A stretch of DNA of 16,296 bases from Hyphomicrobiales bacterium (GCA_003567055.1 PXAW01000251.1:1-16296), one strand, 5' to 3'; positions 6,414 through 14,445 are shown, numbered from the stretch's first letter. Notes: generated by a model from the sequence alone, not told the origin. Numbers and translations are program-made.

Positions 6414-8597
6414 GCGGCTGGCCTCGCGCAGGAGAAGACGCTCGAGCCGCGCCGCGCCCGTGCCGGTCATGGTGATCTGGCGTGTGGCGGATTCGTGCGG
6501 GTAGAGCAGGGCCGAGAACGGCTGCGCGCCGAGGGTGCCGGTGATCGCCGCGCCGTCGATCACGACATCGATGGCGAGCCGCTCTTGCGGACTGATATCG
6601 GCCTCCAGTACGTCGGTGCGCGCCCAGTCGAAGGATGGATCGATGGCATTGTCGAGGCTCACCCGGCCCTCGGCAGGGCGCAGCACCAGCCGCGCGACGG
6701 TCTGCGCGCCGCCCGCCGTTTCCAGTGCGAGCACCACCGCGTCACCCTCGGGAACGCTGACTTCGCCGCTGATGCGCACCGCATCATCCGCAAAGGTGAC
6801 CGTGACCGGCGCGTCAGTGAGCGCGGTGGCGGCCTCGGCGGGGCGATCCGGCGCCGAGAAAGCATCATCGAGTTCGCCGGCCAGCGCGCTGCACAGCCGC
6901 TGCGGATCATCCTCGCACAGGGCGATCTCGAAAGGCAGGCTCAGGGCGTGGACCCAGCCGGCGCGGGCACGGACCGCTTCCGGGCGCTGGCCGTCATCGG
7001 GCACGACGCCGATGCCGATCAGGCGGCCATCCCGCGCCTCGGCGATGGTCGGCGCGAGGAGAGTGCGAAACAGATCGAAGCCGCGTGGCGCGGGATCGTC
7101 GGGGATGAAGCGCGTGCCATCGAAATCGCCGATCCAGTAGAGCGTCTGTGTCGGCTCGTCACGAAGCACGGGCGTTCCCATCAGGAGCCAGCGTTCCGCG
7201 ATCGGGAGCAGCACCGGCAATTCCCAGTACTCGCCGGGCATCGCGGCGCCCCCGGTATCGAATTCCCCGATGAACTCCCATTCCTGCGCATCCTGTGAGG
7301 CGAAGGCCAGGATCAGCGGTGCGCTGTGATCGGCGGTGCCGCTGCCGATCAGGGCGAGCCAGTCCTCGTCGCGCCTGACGATGAAGGGATCGCGCATGTC
7401 CTGGTAACCCGGCGGCGTCGCGTAGCTGATCGCCGGCTCGCGGCGCTCGAATGCGCCACCCTTGCGCCAATCCGCGCGCCCCAGCCCCGAGCGGTCACCA
7501 TCGACGCCGGTATAGAGCACCGCCGGCGGCTCGATCCCGGGGATCCGGTTGCCCACCCAGATCCCGCGCCGGTCGAAGCCGGTACCGGGCATCAGCGCCG
7601 GCAGCTGCGGCTGCCACGTGACGAGATCATCGGAAGTGAGATGGCCCCAGACGATCGATTCCCAGAAGGCACCATTGGGATTGGCCTGATGGTAGAGATG
7701 CCAGGTGCCGTCACGCAAAAGCAGGGTATGCGGCTCGTTGGTCCAGCCCGCCGGCGGCATCGGGTGCAGGCGGGGGCGATGCGGATCGTCGGCGAACCAG
7801 TTTTCCGGCACGCCGATGGCGGCCTCGGCCGGCATCCGCGCATGATCGCCAGCCGAAGCCGTGATCGGCTCCGCCGCGCCGAGGCGCAGTGTCAGCGCAT
7901 CGATGACGCCGTTGAAGACACCCAGGGGATGGGTCTCGTAGCGCGCCCCCGCATCCTGGCTCTTGCCGATGGTCATGATGCCGCTCAGCTCGTCGGGAAC
8001 GGCTTCCCCGCTGCCGACCGGGGCCGTCGCCACCTCATCGCCATCCACGAAGAGCCGCGCCGTCTCGCCGTCAAAAGTCGCCCCAAGATGTATCCAGCGA
8101 CCGAGCGGCAGGCGCGTGAAATCCGCCGCGCGCAGGGATCCGATCCGAAATTCCGGCTGCATCCAGGGGCCGACGGAAAGGCGCAGCGCGCCCTCGGGGC
8201 CCTGGAGATGCAGGATCGAGGTGTCGTTGACCGGCGGGGAGGCGAAGGCGATCCAGGCTCCGATGGCGATGCCCTCGCCGAGCGGCAGGGTGACGGCGTC
8301 CCGCGTTTGCGCCCAGGTCGTGCTCCCGTCGAAACGCGCTGCCTCACCCGTCATGTCCGCCGTCTTGCCCGCCGTCATGCCCGCCGTCATGCCCGCAATG
8401 GGGACGAGGGGGCGATAGGGCTGATGCAGGGTCAGTTCGTAAGGCCCGAGGGTGATGCCGTCGGGGTCGATCCGCCAGACGTGGTTGTCACCGTCGCCAT
8501 GGTCGCGTTCAAGCGCGGAGGCGGGCTGGACAGCGAGGGTCGCGGCGGCGAGGGCCACCGCGACCAGCAGATGATCAAGCCGCATCTCAGCGCGCAT
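6411..8597 (-). CDS. Secreted LamG + GH32 fructan hydrolase (levanase-like)
   Basis: 728 residues from the ATG at 8597-8595. A Sec signal peptide spans residues 1-28 (hydrophobic core LLVAVALAAATLAV, cleavage after PASA). A LamG/concanavalin-like beta-sandwich covers about 85-242 (GRWIHLGATFDG, ARLFVDGDEV). The GH32 five-bladed propeller follows from about 275, then a C-terminal beta-sandwich (about 570-728). GH32 landmarks: GWTNEPH (284-290), WGHLTSDDLVTW (307-318), MRDPF (401-405, transition-state Asp403), YWELP (457-461, likely acid/base Glu459). GH32 hydrolases cleave fructosyl bonds in sucrose, levan or inulin. The oddity is the nucleophile motif: normal NDPN reads NEPH, with Glu288 at the nucleophile position. 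The start overlaps the last 11 bases of the GH68 gene and has GAGG 6 bases upstream; an ATG at 8585 is the alternative. Translational coupling to GH68 suggests it degrades the polymer made there. Confidence 0.85.
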   Translation of the reverse strand: MRAEMRLDHLLVAVALAAATLAVQPASALERDHGDGDNHVWRIDPDGITLGPYELTLHQPYRPLVPIAGMTAGMTAGKTADMTGEAARFDGSTTWAQTRDAVTLPLGEGIAIGAWIAFASPPVNDTSILHLQGPEGALRLSVGPWMQPEFRIGSLRAADFTRLPLGRWIHLGATFDGETARLFVDGDEVATAPVGSGEAVPDELSGIMTIGKSQDAGARYETHPLGVFNGVIDALTLRLGAAEPITASAGDHARMPAEAAIGVPENWFADDPHRPRLHPMPPAGWTNEPHTLLLRDGTWHLYHQANPNGAFWESIVWGHLTSDDLVTWQPQLPALMPGTGFDRRGIWVGNRIPGIEPPAVLYTGVDGDRSGLGRADWRKGGAFERREPAISYATPPGYQDMRDPFIVRRDEDWLALIGSGTADHSAPLILAFASQDAQEWEFIGEFDTGGAAMPGEYWELPVLLPIAERWLLMGTPVLRDEPTQTLYWIGDFDGTRFIPDDPAPRGFDLFRTLLAPTIAEARDGRLIGIGVVPDDGQRPEAVRARAGWVHALSLPFEIALCEDDPQRLCSALAGELDDAFSAPDRPAEAATALTDAPVTVTFADDAVRISGEVSVPEGDAVVLALETAGGAQTVARLVLRPAEGRVSLDNAIDPSFDWARTDVLEADISPQERLAIDVVIDGAAITGTLGAQPFSALLYPHESATRQITMTGTGAARLERLLLREASR
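8348..8400. repeat. 12-bp tandem repeat inside the GH32 gene
   Basis: Units ccgccgtcttgc (8357-8368), ccgccgtcatgc (8369-8380) and ccgccgtcatgc (8381-8392) are flanked by partial copies on both sides. They encode the low-complexity stretch AGMTAGMTAGKTADMTG (residues about 68-84) between the signal peptide region and the LamG domain. Unit length is a multiple of three, so copy-number change would keep the frame. Confidence 0.75.
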
Positions 8598-10071
8598 TCT
8601 CGGCCTCGGAGACCGTCGCGATGCCGCCATCCATGTTGATGCGGAACATCGGCCCGGGGCCGCCATAGAAGCTGCGGTCTTCCTGCTCGGGATCGAGCTC
8701 GAAGCCGAAGGTGTGATTGAGATAGGACATGACATGGCCGTCCGGCAGGACCAGATAGGAATAGGTCTGCCCCGGATTCTCGCCCGGATTGGCCGCGACG
8801 AGGCCGTGCTGGTTCAGAGCGGTCCAGCGCCCGGTCAGGCTCCCGCTCGGCGAATGGAAGCCGTAGAGGCCGCGCGGACCCTGCGCGTCGGGGCCGAATG
8901 TGAAATCATGCGTCGAGAAGAACAGATAGGCGCCGTCTTCGCGATAGATCACGTGCGGGCGCTCCAGCTGCGAATTCACACCCATCGAGACGATGAGCGG
9001 CGGGTTCAGCTCCCATGCGCCGTCATCGGTCTTCGTCATCATCCCGACGGTGCCGTTATACGGGCCGGGCACACCCGCCGCATTGGCCGTGAACAGGATA
9101 TGCTCGCGCCCGGTATGGGGATCGACCAGGTATTCGGGATCGCGAAATCCGTAGACGGCGGCACCGGCGAGATAGGTATCCATCGTGTCGTACCAGAAGC
9201 CGTCCGCCTCGCCGATGATCTCGTGCTCCCCGAAATCGGAAAAGGCGATGCCGTCACCCGAGGCATTGACCGAAGCGGTCACCTTGGCGAGGCGCTGCTC
9301 GGTGGAGGGGCGTCCCGCCGCCTCGTTATGGATCGAGATGTCGCGCTCGGGCATGTCGTCTTCGATGCTCTCGGCATCGGGGCGACCGGTCGCGGTGTAG
9401 TAGAAGGTCACGGTCTGGTTGTCGGCATCATAGAAGGTCGATCCGGCCCATTGCCGCGAGCCGAGGGCTTCCTCCCGCGAGAAGATGACGCCGCCGGGGC
9501 GCCATTCGCCGTCACGGGTATACCAGTAACGCCAGGTTGAGAGCGTGAAGAACTCCCAGCCGGTCTCCTCGACCTCGCTCAGCTCAGCGCTGAGGCCGAC
9601 CTTGATCACCCAATCGTCGATCATGGCCACCGAACCGTCCGGATTGCGCACCGGCCAGGCATCCCAGACATAGACGCCTTCCTCGAAGAACTCGCGGTCA
9701 TGGATCATCAGCGGCAGGGTGACCGGCGCATCCTGGACGAGCCCTTCGACATCCCGCTTGGTCCAGGTCGATACCATCGTCCCGGGAAACCGGAATGCGT
9801 CCGGCGTAGCGAGGCCGGATTGGTCCGTATGCTCCATCGCCGCGCCGTCGCGCTCCGCCGCAGCGGATGCCGCATCCGTTTCCGCTTGAGCGATGCGCAC
9901 GGGTTCGTTGCGCGAAGCCGGGTCGCTTGCGGCCGGGCCGGCCTGTAGTGTCGGTGAGGTATATGGGGGCAGGGATGAATGGGGTGGAGACGAGGCCTGC
10001 GTCGTCGCCGACAGGCTCAAGGCCATGCCTGCGGAAAGGGGTAGTACCCAGATCTTGGCTGAATTGCGCAT
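8587..10071 (-). CDS. Secreted GH68 levansucrase-type fructosyltransferase
   Basis: 494 residues. A Sec signal peptide (about 1-27, core VLPLSAGMALSLSA) is followed by a Ser/Pro/Ala/Glu-rich linker to about residue 90 and then the GH68 propeller. Catalytic landmarks are all present: VWDAWPVRN with nucleophile Asp137, GFRDPEYLVD with transition-state Asp311, and QLERPHVIY with acid/base Glu370. GH68 enzymes transfer fructose from sucrose to growing levan or inulin, or to water. Length and the GFRDPEYLVD / ERPHV forms fit the Gram-negative levansucrase group; linkage specificity cannot be read from sequence. The start is fixed by GGAGG 6 bases before ATG; an upstream ATG at 10104 would add 11 residues and lacks this signal. 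The stop overlaps the GH32 start, forming a two-gene unit like the levansucrase-exolevanase pair (lsdA-lsdB) of Gluconacetobacter. Confidence 0.93.
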   Translation of the reverse strand: MRNSAKIWVLPLSAGMALSLSATTQASSPPHSSLPPYTSPTLQAGPAASDPASRNEPVRIAQAETDAASAAAERDGAAMEHTDQSGLATPDAFRFPGTMVSTWTKRDVEGLVQDAPVTLPLMIHDREFFEEGVYVWDAWPVRNPDGSVAMIDDWVIKVGLSAELSEVEETGWEFFTLSTWRYWYTRDGEWRPGGVIFSREEALGSRQWAGSTFYDADNQTVTFYYTATGRPDAESIEDDMPERDISIHNEAAGRPSTEQRLAKVTASVNASGDGIAFSDFGEHEIIGEADGFWYDTMDTYLAGAAVYGFRDPEYLVDPHTGREHILFTANAAGVPGPYNGTVGMMTKTDDGAWELNPPLIVSMGVNSQLERPHVIYREDGAYLFFSTHDFTFGPDAQGPRGLYGFHSPSGSLTGRWTALNQHGLVAANPGENPGQTYSYLVLPDGHVMSYLNHTFGFELDPEQEDRSFYGGPGPMFRINMDGGIATVSEAENAR

Positions 10072-10391
10072 GGTGTTCCTCCGAAAGGCGTCTGAAAAAG
10101 CCAACGTCAGCTATGTGGATGCGTCTTCAAGTCGCGCGGAGGTCAAAGAGTTCATTCGATTATTCCAGAAAATGTCATCTTTTCGTTGAATTATTGCAAA
10201 TAGCCGGCTTCGCTCTGAATCAGGCAAGCTTTGCAATTGGGAAAAACGCACTCGGATCAGATAGCTGCAAATATACAGATACGACCGGTAGAAAATATCG
10301 CCGCTCGACAGAGAAGTCTTCAATCTCGCAGCTTGCGGCAGGAATTTCTTCGATTCTCTGGCCGCCCGTCATCTTTGTGGCGAGCAAGCCG
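10072..10391. other. AT-rich leader between the GH68 gene and the membrane-protein gene
   Basis: 320 bp without a credible gene. By hand count 10141-10320 has about 42% G+C (76 of 180), far below the genes on either side. It holds the GH68 ribosome binding site (GGAGG at 10082-10078 on the minus strand), TTGACC at 10146-10141 (minus) resembling a -35 box without a good -10, and an inverted repeat listed separately. It probably carries the promoter and control region of the fructan unit. Small openings on the minus strand (10111-10323 and 10220-10462) have no recognisable content, and the second overlaps the neighbouring gene. Confidence 0.6.
10193..10237. repeat. Inverted repeat ATTGCAAA / TTTGCAAT in the fructan-unit leader
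   Basis: ATTGCAAA at 10193-10200 is matched by its exact reverse complement at 10230-10237. An 8-bp palindrome AGCCGGCT (10202-10209) lies in the 29-bp space between. It is about 120-165 bp upstream of the GH68 start. It could be an operator for a regulator of the fructan genes, but repeats of this length also arise by chance in AT-rich DNA. Confidence 0.3.
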
Positions 10392-11063
10392 TCAAGCTGC
10401 GTTCTTTTGCTCTTGCGGCTCTTCTTCGCGCCATTCGCTTTCAAGATCTCGGCTGAGCACATTCTCGATCTCGCGGCGTTCGCGCTTGCTGCGGATCTGG
10501 TCCGTGCGCAGGGTGCGCGGATGCAGCTTCAGCACCGCGCCATGGGCACCTATGCGGAATTCGCGCCGCGCGGCCACGGGGAGATGCTCAGAGGCCATCG
10601 TCCCCACCACGATGATCTTCAGCGTCGCCCCGTCGAGAAAACCGTCATCGCCGACTGCGACCGCTCCGCGGGCGTTGTCGATACAGTGATCGACCAGCGA
10701 GCGGAACGTGCCGATATCGATCATCTCGCCGGATGCCATCGGCCCCTGCATCCATTGCGGGCGCCGATCGCCCTCTTGCGCCATGGCGATTTCGAGATTG
10801 CCCAGGGAGGAGACGAAGGCATGATCATCGCGGCTGAGCATGACGCGGATGGCTTCGATGTAGATCGGCTCGGCACCCATATTGGCGATGATGCATTTGG
10901 CATCGACCGTCTCGCTCGCCCCGCGGTTGACCAGGATCTTCGCCCGCCGCGACAGGCGATAGCTGCTGTAGATCAGTTGCAGATACAGCGCCCACAGGCC
11001 GATTGTCGCCCAGGCGGCGAGTGCGGACATGATCTGTGAGTTCTCTTGCAACCAGGTCCACAT
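10392..11063 (-). CDS. Conserved-looking single-helix membrane protein of unknown function
   Basis: 223 residues. A short N-terminal segment is followed by one hydrophobic helix (about 11-33, IMSALAAWATIGLWALYLQL), then a basic stretch (SYRLSRRAKILVNRG) that suggests a cytoplasmic C-terminus. The soluble part has a beta-rich section (CIIANMGAEPIYIEAIRVML, GEMIDIGTF, LKIIVVG) and ends in a charged tail rich in Arg, Glu and Gln (about 180-223). I cannot name a domain. I recall similar short proteins (one TM, then an ILVNRG-like strand and a CIIxNMxAE motif) in marine Alphaproteobacteria without known function; this is memory, not a search. AAGG lies 7 bases before the ATG. It is on the same strand as the GH68/GH32 unit but separated by the AT-rich leader, so cotranscription is doubtful. 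Confidence 0.7.
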   Translation of the reverse strand: MWTWLQENSQIMSALAAWATIGLWALYLQLIYSSYRLSRRAKILVNRGASETVDAKCIIANMGAEPIYIEAIRVMLSRDDHAFVSSLGNLEIAMAQEGDRRPQWMQGPMASGEMIDIGTFRSLVDHCIDNARGAVAVGDDGFLDGATLKIIVVGTMASEHLPVAARREFRIGAHGAVLKLHPRTLRTDQIRSKRERREIENVLSRDLESEWREEEPQEQKNAA

Positions 11064-11241
11064 GACGTCGCCTTACCGAAGATTCGCCGCTGGTCAACGG
11101 CGATCGGCCCGGATGGTTCGCTGCGATGCTGCCGGGAACGCGGTCGCGCGTGTCATCGTTGCGGCTGCGACAGGAGGGGGCAGCGGTGAGCGCGCAGGCC
11201 GGCGAGGGGGAGGGCGAAGAGGCTGGAATATCAAGAGCCCC

Positions 11242-11316
<75 letters not shown>

Positions 11317-11355
11317 GAAGGGGCGGGGCGCTCGTGGCGTCTCGCTTGCGGCGGG

Positions 11356-11384
11356 TGGATATCGGATTGCGCGGGGGCTGGCAA
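11356..11384 (-). promoter_or_regulatory. Probable sigma-70 promoter of tRNA-Thr
   Basis: On the minus strand TTGCCA (11384-11379, one mismatch to TTGACA) and TATCCA (11361-11356) are exactly 17 bp apart. The predicted transcript start is about 33 bp before the mature tRNA 5' end, a normal leader length. Confidence 0.5.
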
Positions 11385-11456
11385 GTGCGGCGGGGCGGTT
11401 TCGGTGAAGAAAATGCTCCGCGCGCGGAATTCGCCCGTTCCGGGCCGCAGCGCGCC

Positions 11457-12683
11457 TCATTCTGCGGCGAGGCGCACTTCGTGCAGCGGAAGGCCGAGCG
11501 CCTCCCAGGTCTCCAGCAGCGCGTCGCGCAGATGGCCGATATGCGCCTCGCCGTGGAGCGGCGTCGGGGTGATGCGCAGGCGCTCGGTGCCGCGCGGGAC
11601 GGTGGGGTAGTTGATCGGCTGGATATAGATGCCGTGCCGCTCCAGCAGACGATCCGAGGCCGCCTTGCAGGTCTCGGCGTCGCGCACCATCACCGGAACG
11701 ATATGCGTCGGCGTCGGCAGTACCGGCAGGCCGGCCTCGCCGAGCACCTGCTTCACGCGCGCGGCCTGGCGCTGTTGGCCGTCACGCTCGGCCTGCGAGG
11801 CTTTCAGATGGCGCACGGAGGTGGCCGCCGCAGCGCAGATCGCCGGGGGGAGGGCGGTGGTGAAGATGAAGCCCGGCGCATGCGAGCGCACCGCATCGAT
11901 CACCGCCGTGCGTCCGGTAATATAGCCGCCGAGCACGCCGAAAGCCTTGCCGAGCGTGCCCTCGATCACATCAATGCGATGCATCACCCCGTCGCGCTCG
12001 GCGATGCCGGCGCCGCGCGGGCCGTACATGCCCACCGCATGCACCTCGTCGATATAGGTCATGGCGCCGTAACGCTCGGCCAGATCGCAGATTTCCGCGA
12101 TGGGCGCGATGTCGCCATCCATGGAGTAGACGCTCTCGAAGACGATCAGCTTCGGCTTGTCGCCGGCGGCGATGAGCAGCTCCTCGAGATGGGCGAGATC
12201 GTTGTGGCGGAAGATCTGCTTCTCGCAGCCGGCATTGCGCACGCCCTCGATCATCGAATTGTGGTTGAGCGAATCCGAGAGAATCACGCAGCCGGGAATC
12301 AGCCGCGCGATGGTGGCGATGCCGGTCTGGTTCGAGACATAGCCGGAGGTGAAGACGAGGGCGGCTTCCTTGCCATGCAGATCCGCGAGCTCGGCTTCGA
12401 GCCCGACGATGGGATGGCTGGTGCCGGAAATGTTGCGCGTGCCGCCGGCGCCGGTGCCGCATTTTTGCGCCGTCTCGGCCATGGCCGCGATGACGGCGGG
12501 GTTCTGCCCCATGCCGAGATAATCGTTGGAGCACCACACCGTGATCTCGCGCACGCCTTGCGGGCTGTGCCAGCGCGCACGCGGAAATTCGCCGGCGATC
12601 CGCTCGAGATCGGCAAAGACCCGATAACGGCGTTCCTGCTTGAGGCTGTCGAGGGCGCTTTCGAAATAACGGACGTAATCCAT
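11457..12683 (-). CDS. hemA: 5-aminolevulinate synthase (ALAS, C4/Shemin pathway)
   Basis: 408 residues. This PLP enzyme condenses glycine and succinyl-CoA to 5-aminolevulinate, the committed step of heme (and, where present, bacteriochlorophyll) synthesis in Alphaproteobacteria. The whole length matches the family: N-terminal [14 protein letters not shown], substrate-loop [42 protein letters not shown] (Asp212 and His215 contacting PLP) and GTLGKAFG, where Lys246 is the Schiff-base lysine. These sit two positions before the Rhodobacter capsulatus residues 214, 217 and 248. The C-terminus has the [18 protein letters not shown] signature. The frame is open 25 codons further up (ATG at 12758), but family length and a GGTGAAG element just before 12683 favour the inner start. 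Divergent from the murA unit. No truncation or odd residue seen. Confidence 0.96.
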   Translation of the reverse strand: MDYVRYFESALDSLKQERRYRVFADLERIAGEFPRARWHSPQGVREITVWCSNDYLGMGQNPAVIAAMAETAQKCGTGAGGTRNISGTSHPIVGLEAELADLHGKEAALVFTSGYVSNQTGIATIARLIPGCVILSDSLNHNSMIEGVRNAGCEKQIFRHNDLAHLEELLIAAGDKPKLIVFESVYSMDGDIAPIAEICDLAERYGAMTYIDEVHAVGMYGPRGAGIAERDGVMHRIDVIEGTLGKAFGVLGGYITGRTAVIDAVRSHAPGFIFTTALPPAICAAAATSVRHLKASQAERDGQQRQAARVKQVLGEAGLPVLPTPTHIVPVMVRDAETCKAASDRLLERHGIYIQPINYPTVPRGTERLRITPTPLHGEAHIGHLRDALLETWEALGLPLHEVRLAAE

Positions 12684-12757
12684 CGCTTCACCGGGGGCAT
12701 GAGCCGCGCTGCGCGCGACGCTGTCTCGAACCTTCGCATCGCGGGGATTATCGCACA

Positions 12758-12771
12758 TTGCGATCCGTCAA
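12758..12771 (-). promoter_or_regulatory. FNR-like imperfect palindrome upstream of hemA
   Basis: TTGCGATCCGTCAA has the 14-bp TTGxx-N4-xxCAA layout of FNR/FnrL sites but differs from TTGAT-N4-ATCAA at three inner positions. hemA is oxygen-regulated through FNR-type proteins in several Alphaproteobacteria. Here the motif falls downstream of the likely -10 box, so any role would be repressive or coincidental. Confidence 0.2.
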
Positions 12772-12785
12772 TGCGAACATTTCCA

Positions 12786-12791
12786 ATATAG
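12786..12791 (-). promoter_or_regulatory. Likely -10 box of the hemA promoter
   Basis: CTATAT on the minus strand (overlapping TATATT, 12790-12785) matches the alphaproteobacterial -10 consensus and lies about 100 bp before the hemA ATG. No good -35 is found 17 bp upstream (GGCTCT), which could mean activator dependence or a wrong call. Confidence 0.35.
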
Positions 12792-12803
12792 GGGGATTGG
12801 CGC

Positions 12804-12832
12804 TTGAGAGAGCCCGTGTAAAGCCTTATTCC
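12804..12832 (+). promoter_or_regulatory. Probable promoter of the small protein - murA unit
   Basis: TTGAGA (12804-12809, one mismatch to TTGACA) and TATTCC (12827-12832) are 17 bp apart and 50 bp before the small ORF. It lies back to back with the hemA -10 box. Confidence 0.45.
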
Positions 12833-12881
12833 GGTTCGAAGCGACGAAGGGTCGCAAAACGGACGGCTCCGGGGGTAGCGG

Positions 12882-13079
12882 ATGGCGGATCAGGGACGCG
12901 AGGCGCGGCTGAAGGCGGCGCTGCGGGAAAATCTGAAACGGCGCAAGCAGCAGGCGCGCAAACGCGCCTCCCCGGATCAGCAGGCCGCATCCGGGGAAGC
13001 AGGCGGCGCGGCGGAGCAACCTGATACGCAGGCCGGGACGGGCAAGGAGCCGGGCAAGCAGCCGGGCGAGGCATCTTGA
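12882..13079 (+). CDS. Small basic conserved-type protein upstream of murA
   Basis: 65 residues: a charged helical N-terminus (REARLKAALRENLKRRKQQA) followed by a low-complexity tail rich in Gly, Glu, Ala, Gln and Lys. No enzyme motif, membrane helix or signal peptide. I recall short proteins with the same ALRENLKRRK block directly before murA in other Rhizobiales, which supports a real gene; this is memory, not a search. The N-terminal block could bind nucleic acid or another protein; function unknown. The ribosome binding site is only a G-rich stretch before ATG. It ends 76 bp before murA and is probably cotranscribed with it. Confidence 0.65.
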   Translation: MADQGREARLKAALRENLKRRKQQARKRASPDQQAASGEAGGAAEQPDTQAGTGKEPGKQPGEAS

Positions 13080-13155
13080 TCTCGCCGCTTTTGGCGGCTC
13101 AAAACGATGACGCGGCGGCATGTCGCAGCAAAGATTTCAGTGGGGGTTAGAGGGC

Positions 13156-14445
13156 ATGGATCGCATCATCATCCGCGGCGGGGCGTCGCTCAACGGCGCG
13201 ATACCGATTTCCGGCGCGAAGAATGCGGCTTTGCCGCTGATGACGGCGAGCCTGCTGACGGCCGAGACGCTCGAACTCGCGAATGTGCCGCGCCTTGCCG
13301 ATGTGCAGCTGCTTTTGCGGATTCTGGGCAATCACGGCGTCGATCACACCATCGTCGGGCGTCGCCCGGGCGAGAGCGCCGAATCGGGCCAGACCCTGCG
13401 GCTCCAGGCCTCCACCATCATCGATACCACCGCGCCCTATGAGCTCGTCTCGCGCATGCGGGCGAGCTTCTGGGTGATCGCGCCGCTGCTCGCGCGTTTC
13501 GGCGAGGCCCGCGTCTCCCTGCCCGGCGGCTGCGCCATTGGCACGCGCCCGGTCGATCTCCTGATCGATGCGCTCCAGGCGCTCGGTGCCGAGATCGAGA
13601 TCGATGCGGGCTATGTGGTCGCCCGGGCGAAGGACGGCCTGCGCGGCGCGCGGATCGCCTTTCCCAAGGTGACCGTGAGCGGCACCCATGTGGCGATGAT
13701 GGCGGCGGCTCTGGCGCGCGGCGAGACCGTCATCGAGAATGCCGCCCGCGAGCCCGAGATCGTCGATGTCGCCGATTGCCTCAACGCCATGGGCGCGAAG
13801 ATTACCGGCGCGGGCACGCCGCGCATCATGATCGAGGGCGTGACGAGCCTGCACGGGGCGCATCACGCGGTGCTGCCGGATCGTATCGAGACGGGCACTT
13901 ATGCGATGGCCGTGGCCATGGCGGGCGGGGACGTGACGCTGGAGAACACCCGCGCGGATCTGCTGCAATCGGCGCTCGACGTGATCGCCCGCACCGGGGT
14001 CGAGATCAGCGAGACCGCGTCGGGCATCCGCGTGCGCCGCCACGGCGGCAAGCTGGCGCCGGTGGACGTGACCACCGCGCCGTTCCCGGGCTTTGCCACC
14101 GATCTGCAGGCGCAGTTCATGGCGCTGATGACGCGGGCCGATGGCATCTCGCATATCCGCGAGACGATTTTCGAGAACCGCTTCATGCATGTGCAGGAGC
14201 TCGCCCGCCTCGGTGCGAAGATCCGCCTCGATGGTGATCTCGCCATCGTCGAGGGCGTGCCGGAACTGCGCGGGGCGCCGGTGATGGCGACGGATCTGCG
14301 CGCCTCGGTCTCCCTCGTCATCGCCGCTTTGGCGGCTGAGGGCGAGACCACGATCAACCGTGTCTACCATCTCGATCGCGGTTTCGAGGCGCTGGAGAGC
14401 AAGCTGACGCGCTGCGGGGCGCAAGTGGAACGCGTGCGTGCGTGA
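13156..14445 (+). CDS. murA: UDP-N-acetylglucosamine 1-carboxyvinyltransferase MurA
   Basis: 429 residues (E. coli MurA 419). It transfers enolpyruvate from PEP to UDP-GlcNAc, the first committed cytoplasmic step of peptidoglycan synthesis. Key residues are visible: Lys22-Asn23 in SGAKNAALP, catalytic Cys126 in [14 protein letters not shown] (Cys115 of E. coli), the [11 protein letters not shown] block holding the active-site Asp, and the late [16 protein letters not shown] motif. With Cys rather than Asp at the fosfomycin-reactive position, the enzyme should be of the sensitive type (inference). The start is chosen at MDRIIIRGG, the usual beginning, with GGGGG 9 bases upstream; the frame opens 12 codons earlier without family support. 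Convergent with the PleC-like gene, stops 67 bp apart. Confidence 0.97.
   Translation: MDRIIIRGGASLNGAIPISGAKNAALPLMTASLLTAETLELANVPRLADVQLLLRILGNHGVDHTIVGRRPGESAESGQTLRLQASTIIDTTAPYELVSRMRASFWVIAPLLARFGEARVSLPGGCAIGTRPVDLLIDALQALGAEIEIDAGYVVARAKDGLRGARIAFPKVTVSGTHVAMMAAALARGETVIENAAREPEIVDVADCLNAMGAKITGAGTPRIMIEGVTSLHGAHHAVLPDRIETGTYAMAVAMAGGDVTLENTRADLLQSALDVIARTGVEISETASGIRVRRHGGKLAPVDVTTAPFPGFATDLQAQFMALMTRADGISHIRETIFENRFMHVQELARLGAKIRLDGDLAIVEGVPELRGAPVMATDLRASVSLVIAALAAEGETTINRVYHLDRGFEALESKLTRCGAQVERVRA

Noticed and set aside
7326..8639. A 437-codon open frame opposite the GH32 gene
   Set aside because: Arg/Ala/Gly-rich mirror product without motifs; the GH32 and LamG signatures lie on the minus strand.
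8598..8735. Longer start for the GH32 gene (50 extra codons from 8735)
   Set aside because: It would run deep inside the GH68 gene and bury the signal peptide behind a Ser/Arg-rich shadow sequence; the ATG at 8597 gives an exposed Sec signal.
10111..10462. Small minus-strand ORFs (70 and 80 codons) in the AT-rich leader
   Set aside because: No recognisable domain or clear ribosome binding site; one overlaps the end of the membrane-protein gene. Frames of this size are expected in AT-richer DNA with ordinary stops.
13083..13105. Possible terminator hairpin (gccgc / gcggc) between the small protein and murA
   Set aside because: Stem of only five pairs, no T-run on the plus strand, and it would separate two genes that look cotranscribed.
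13147..14424. A 425-codon minus-strand frame opposite murA
   Set aside because: Mirror of murA, His/Arg/Asp-rich, no motif.
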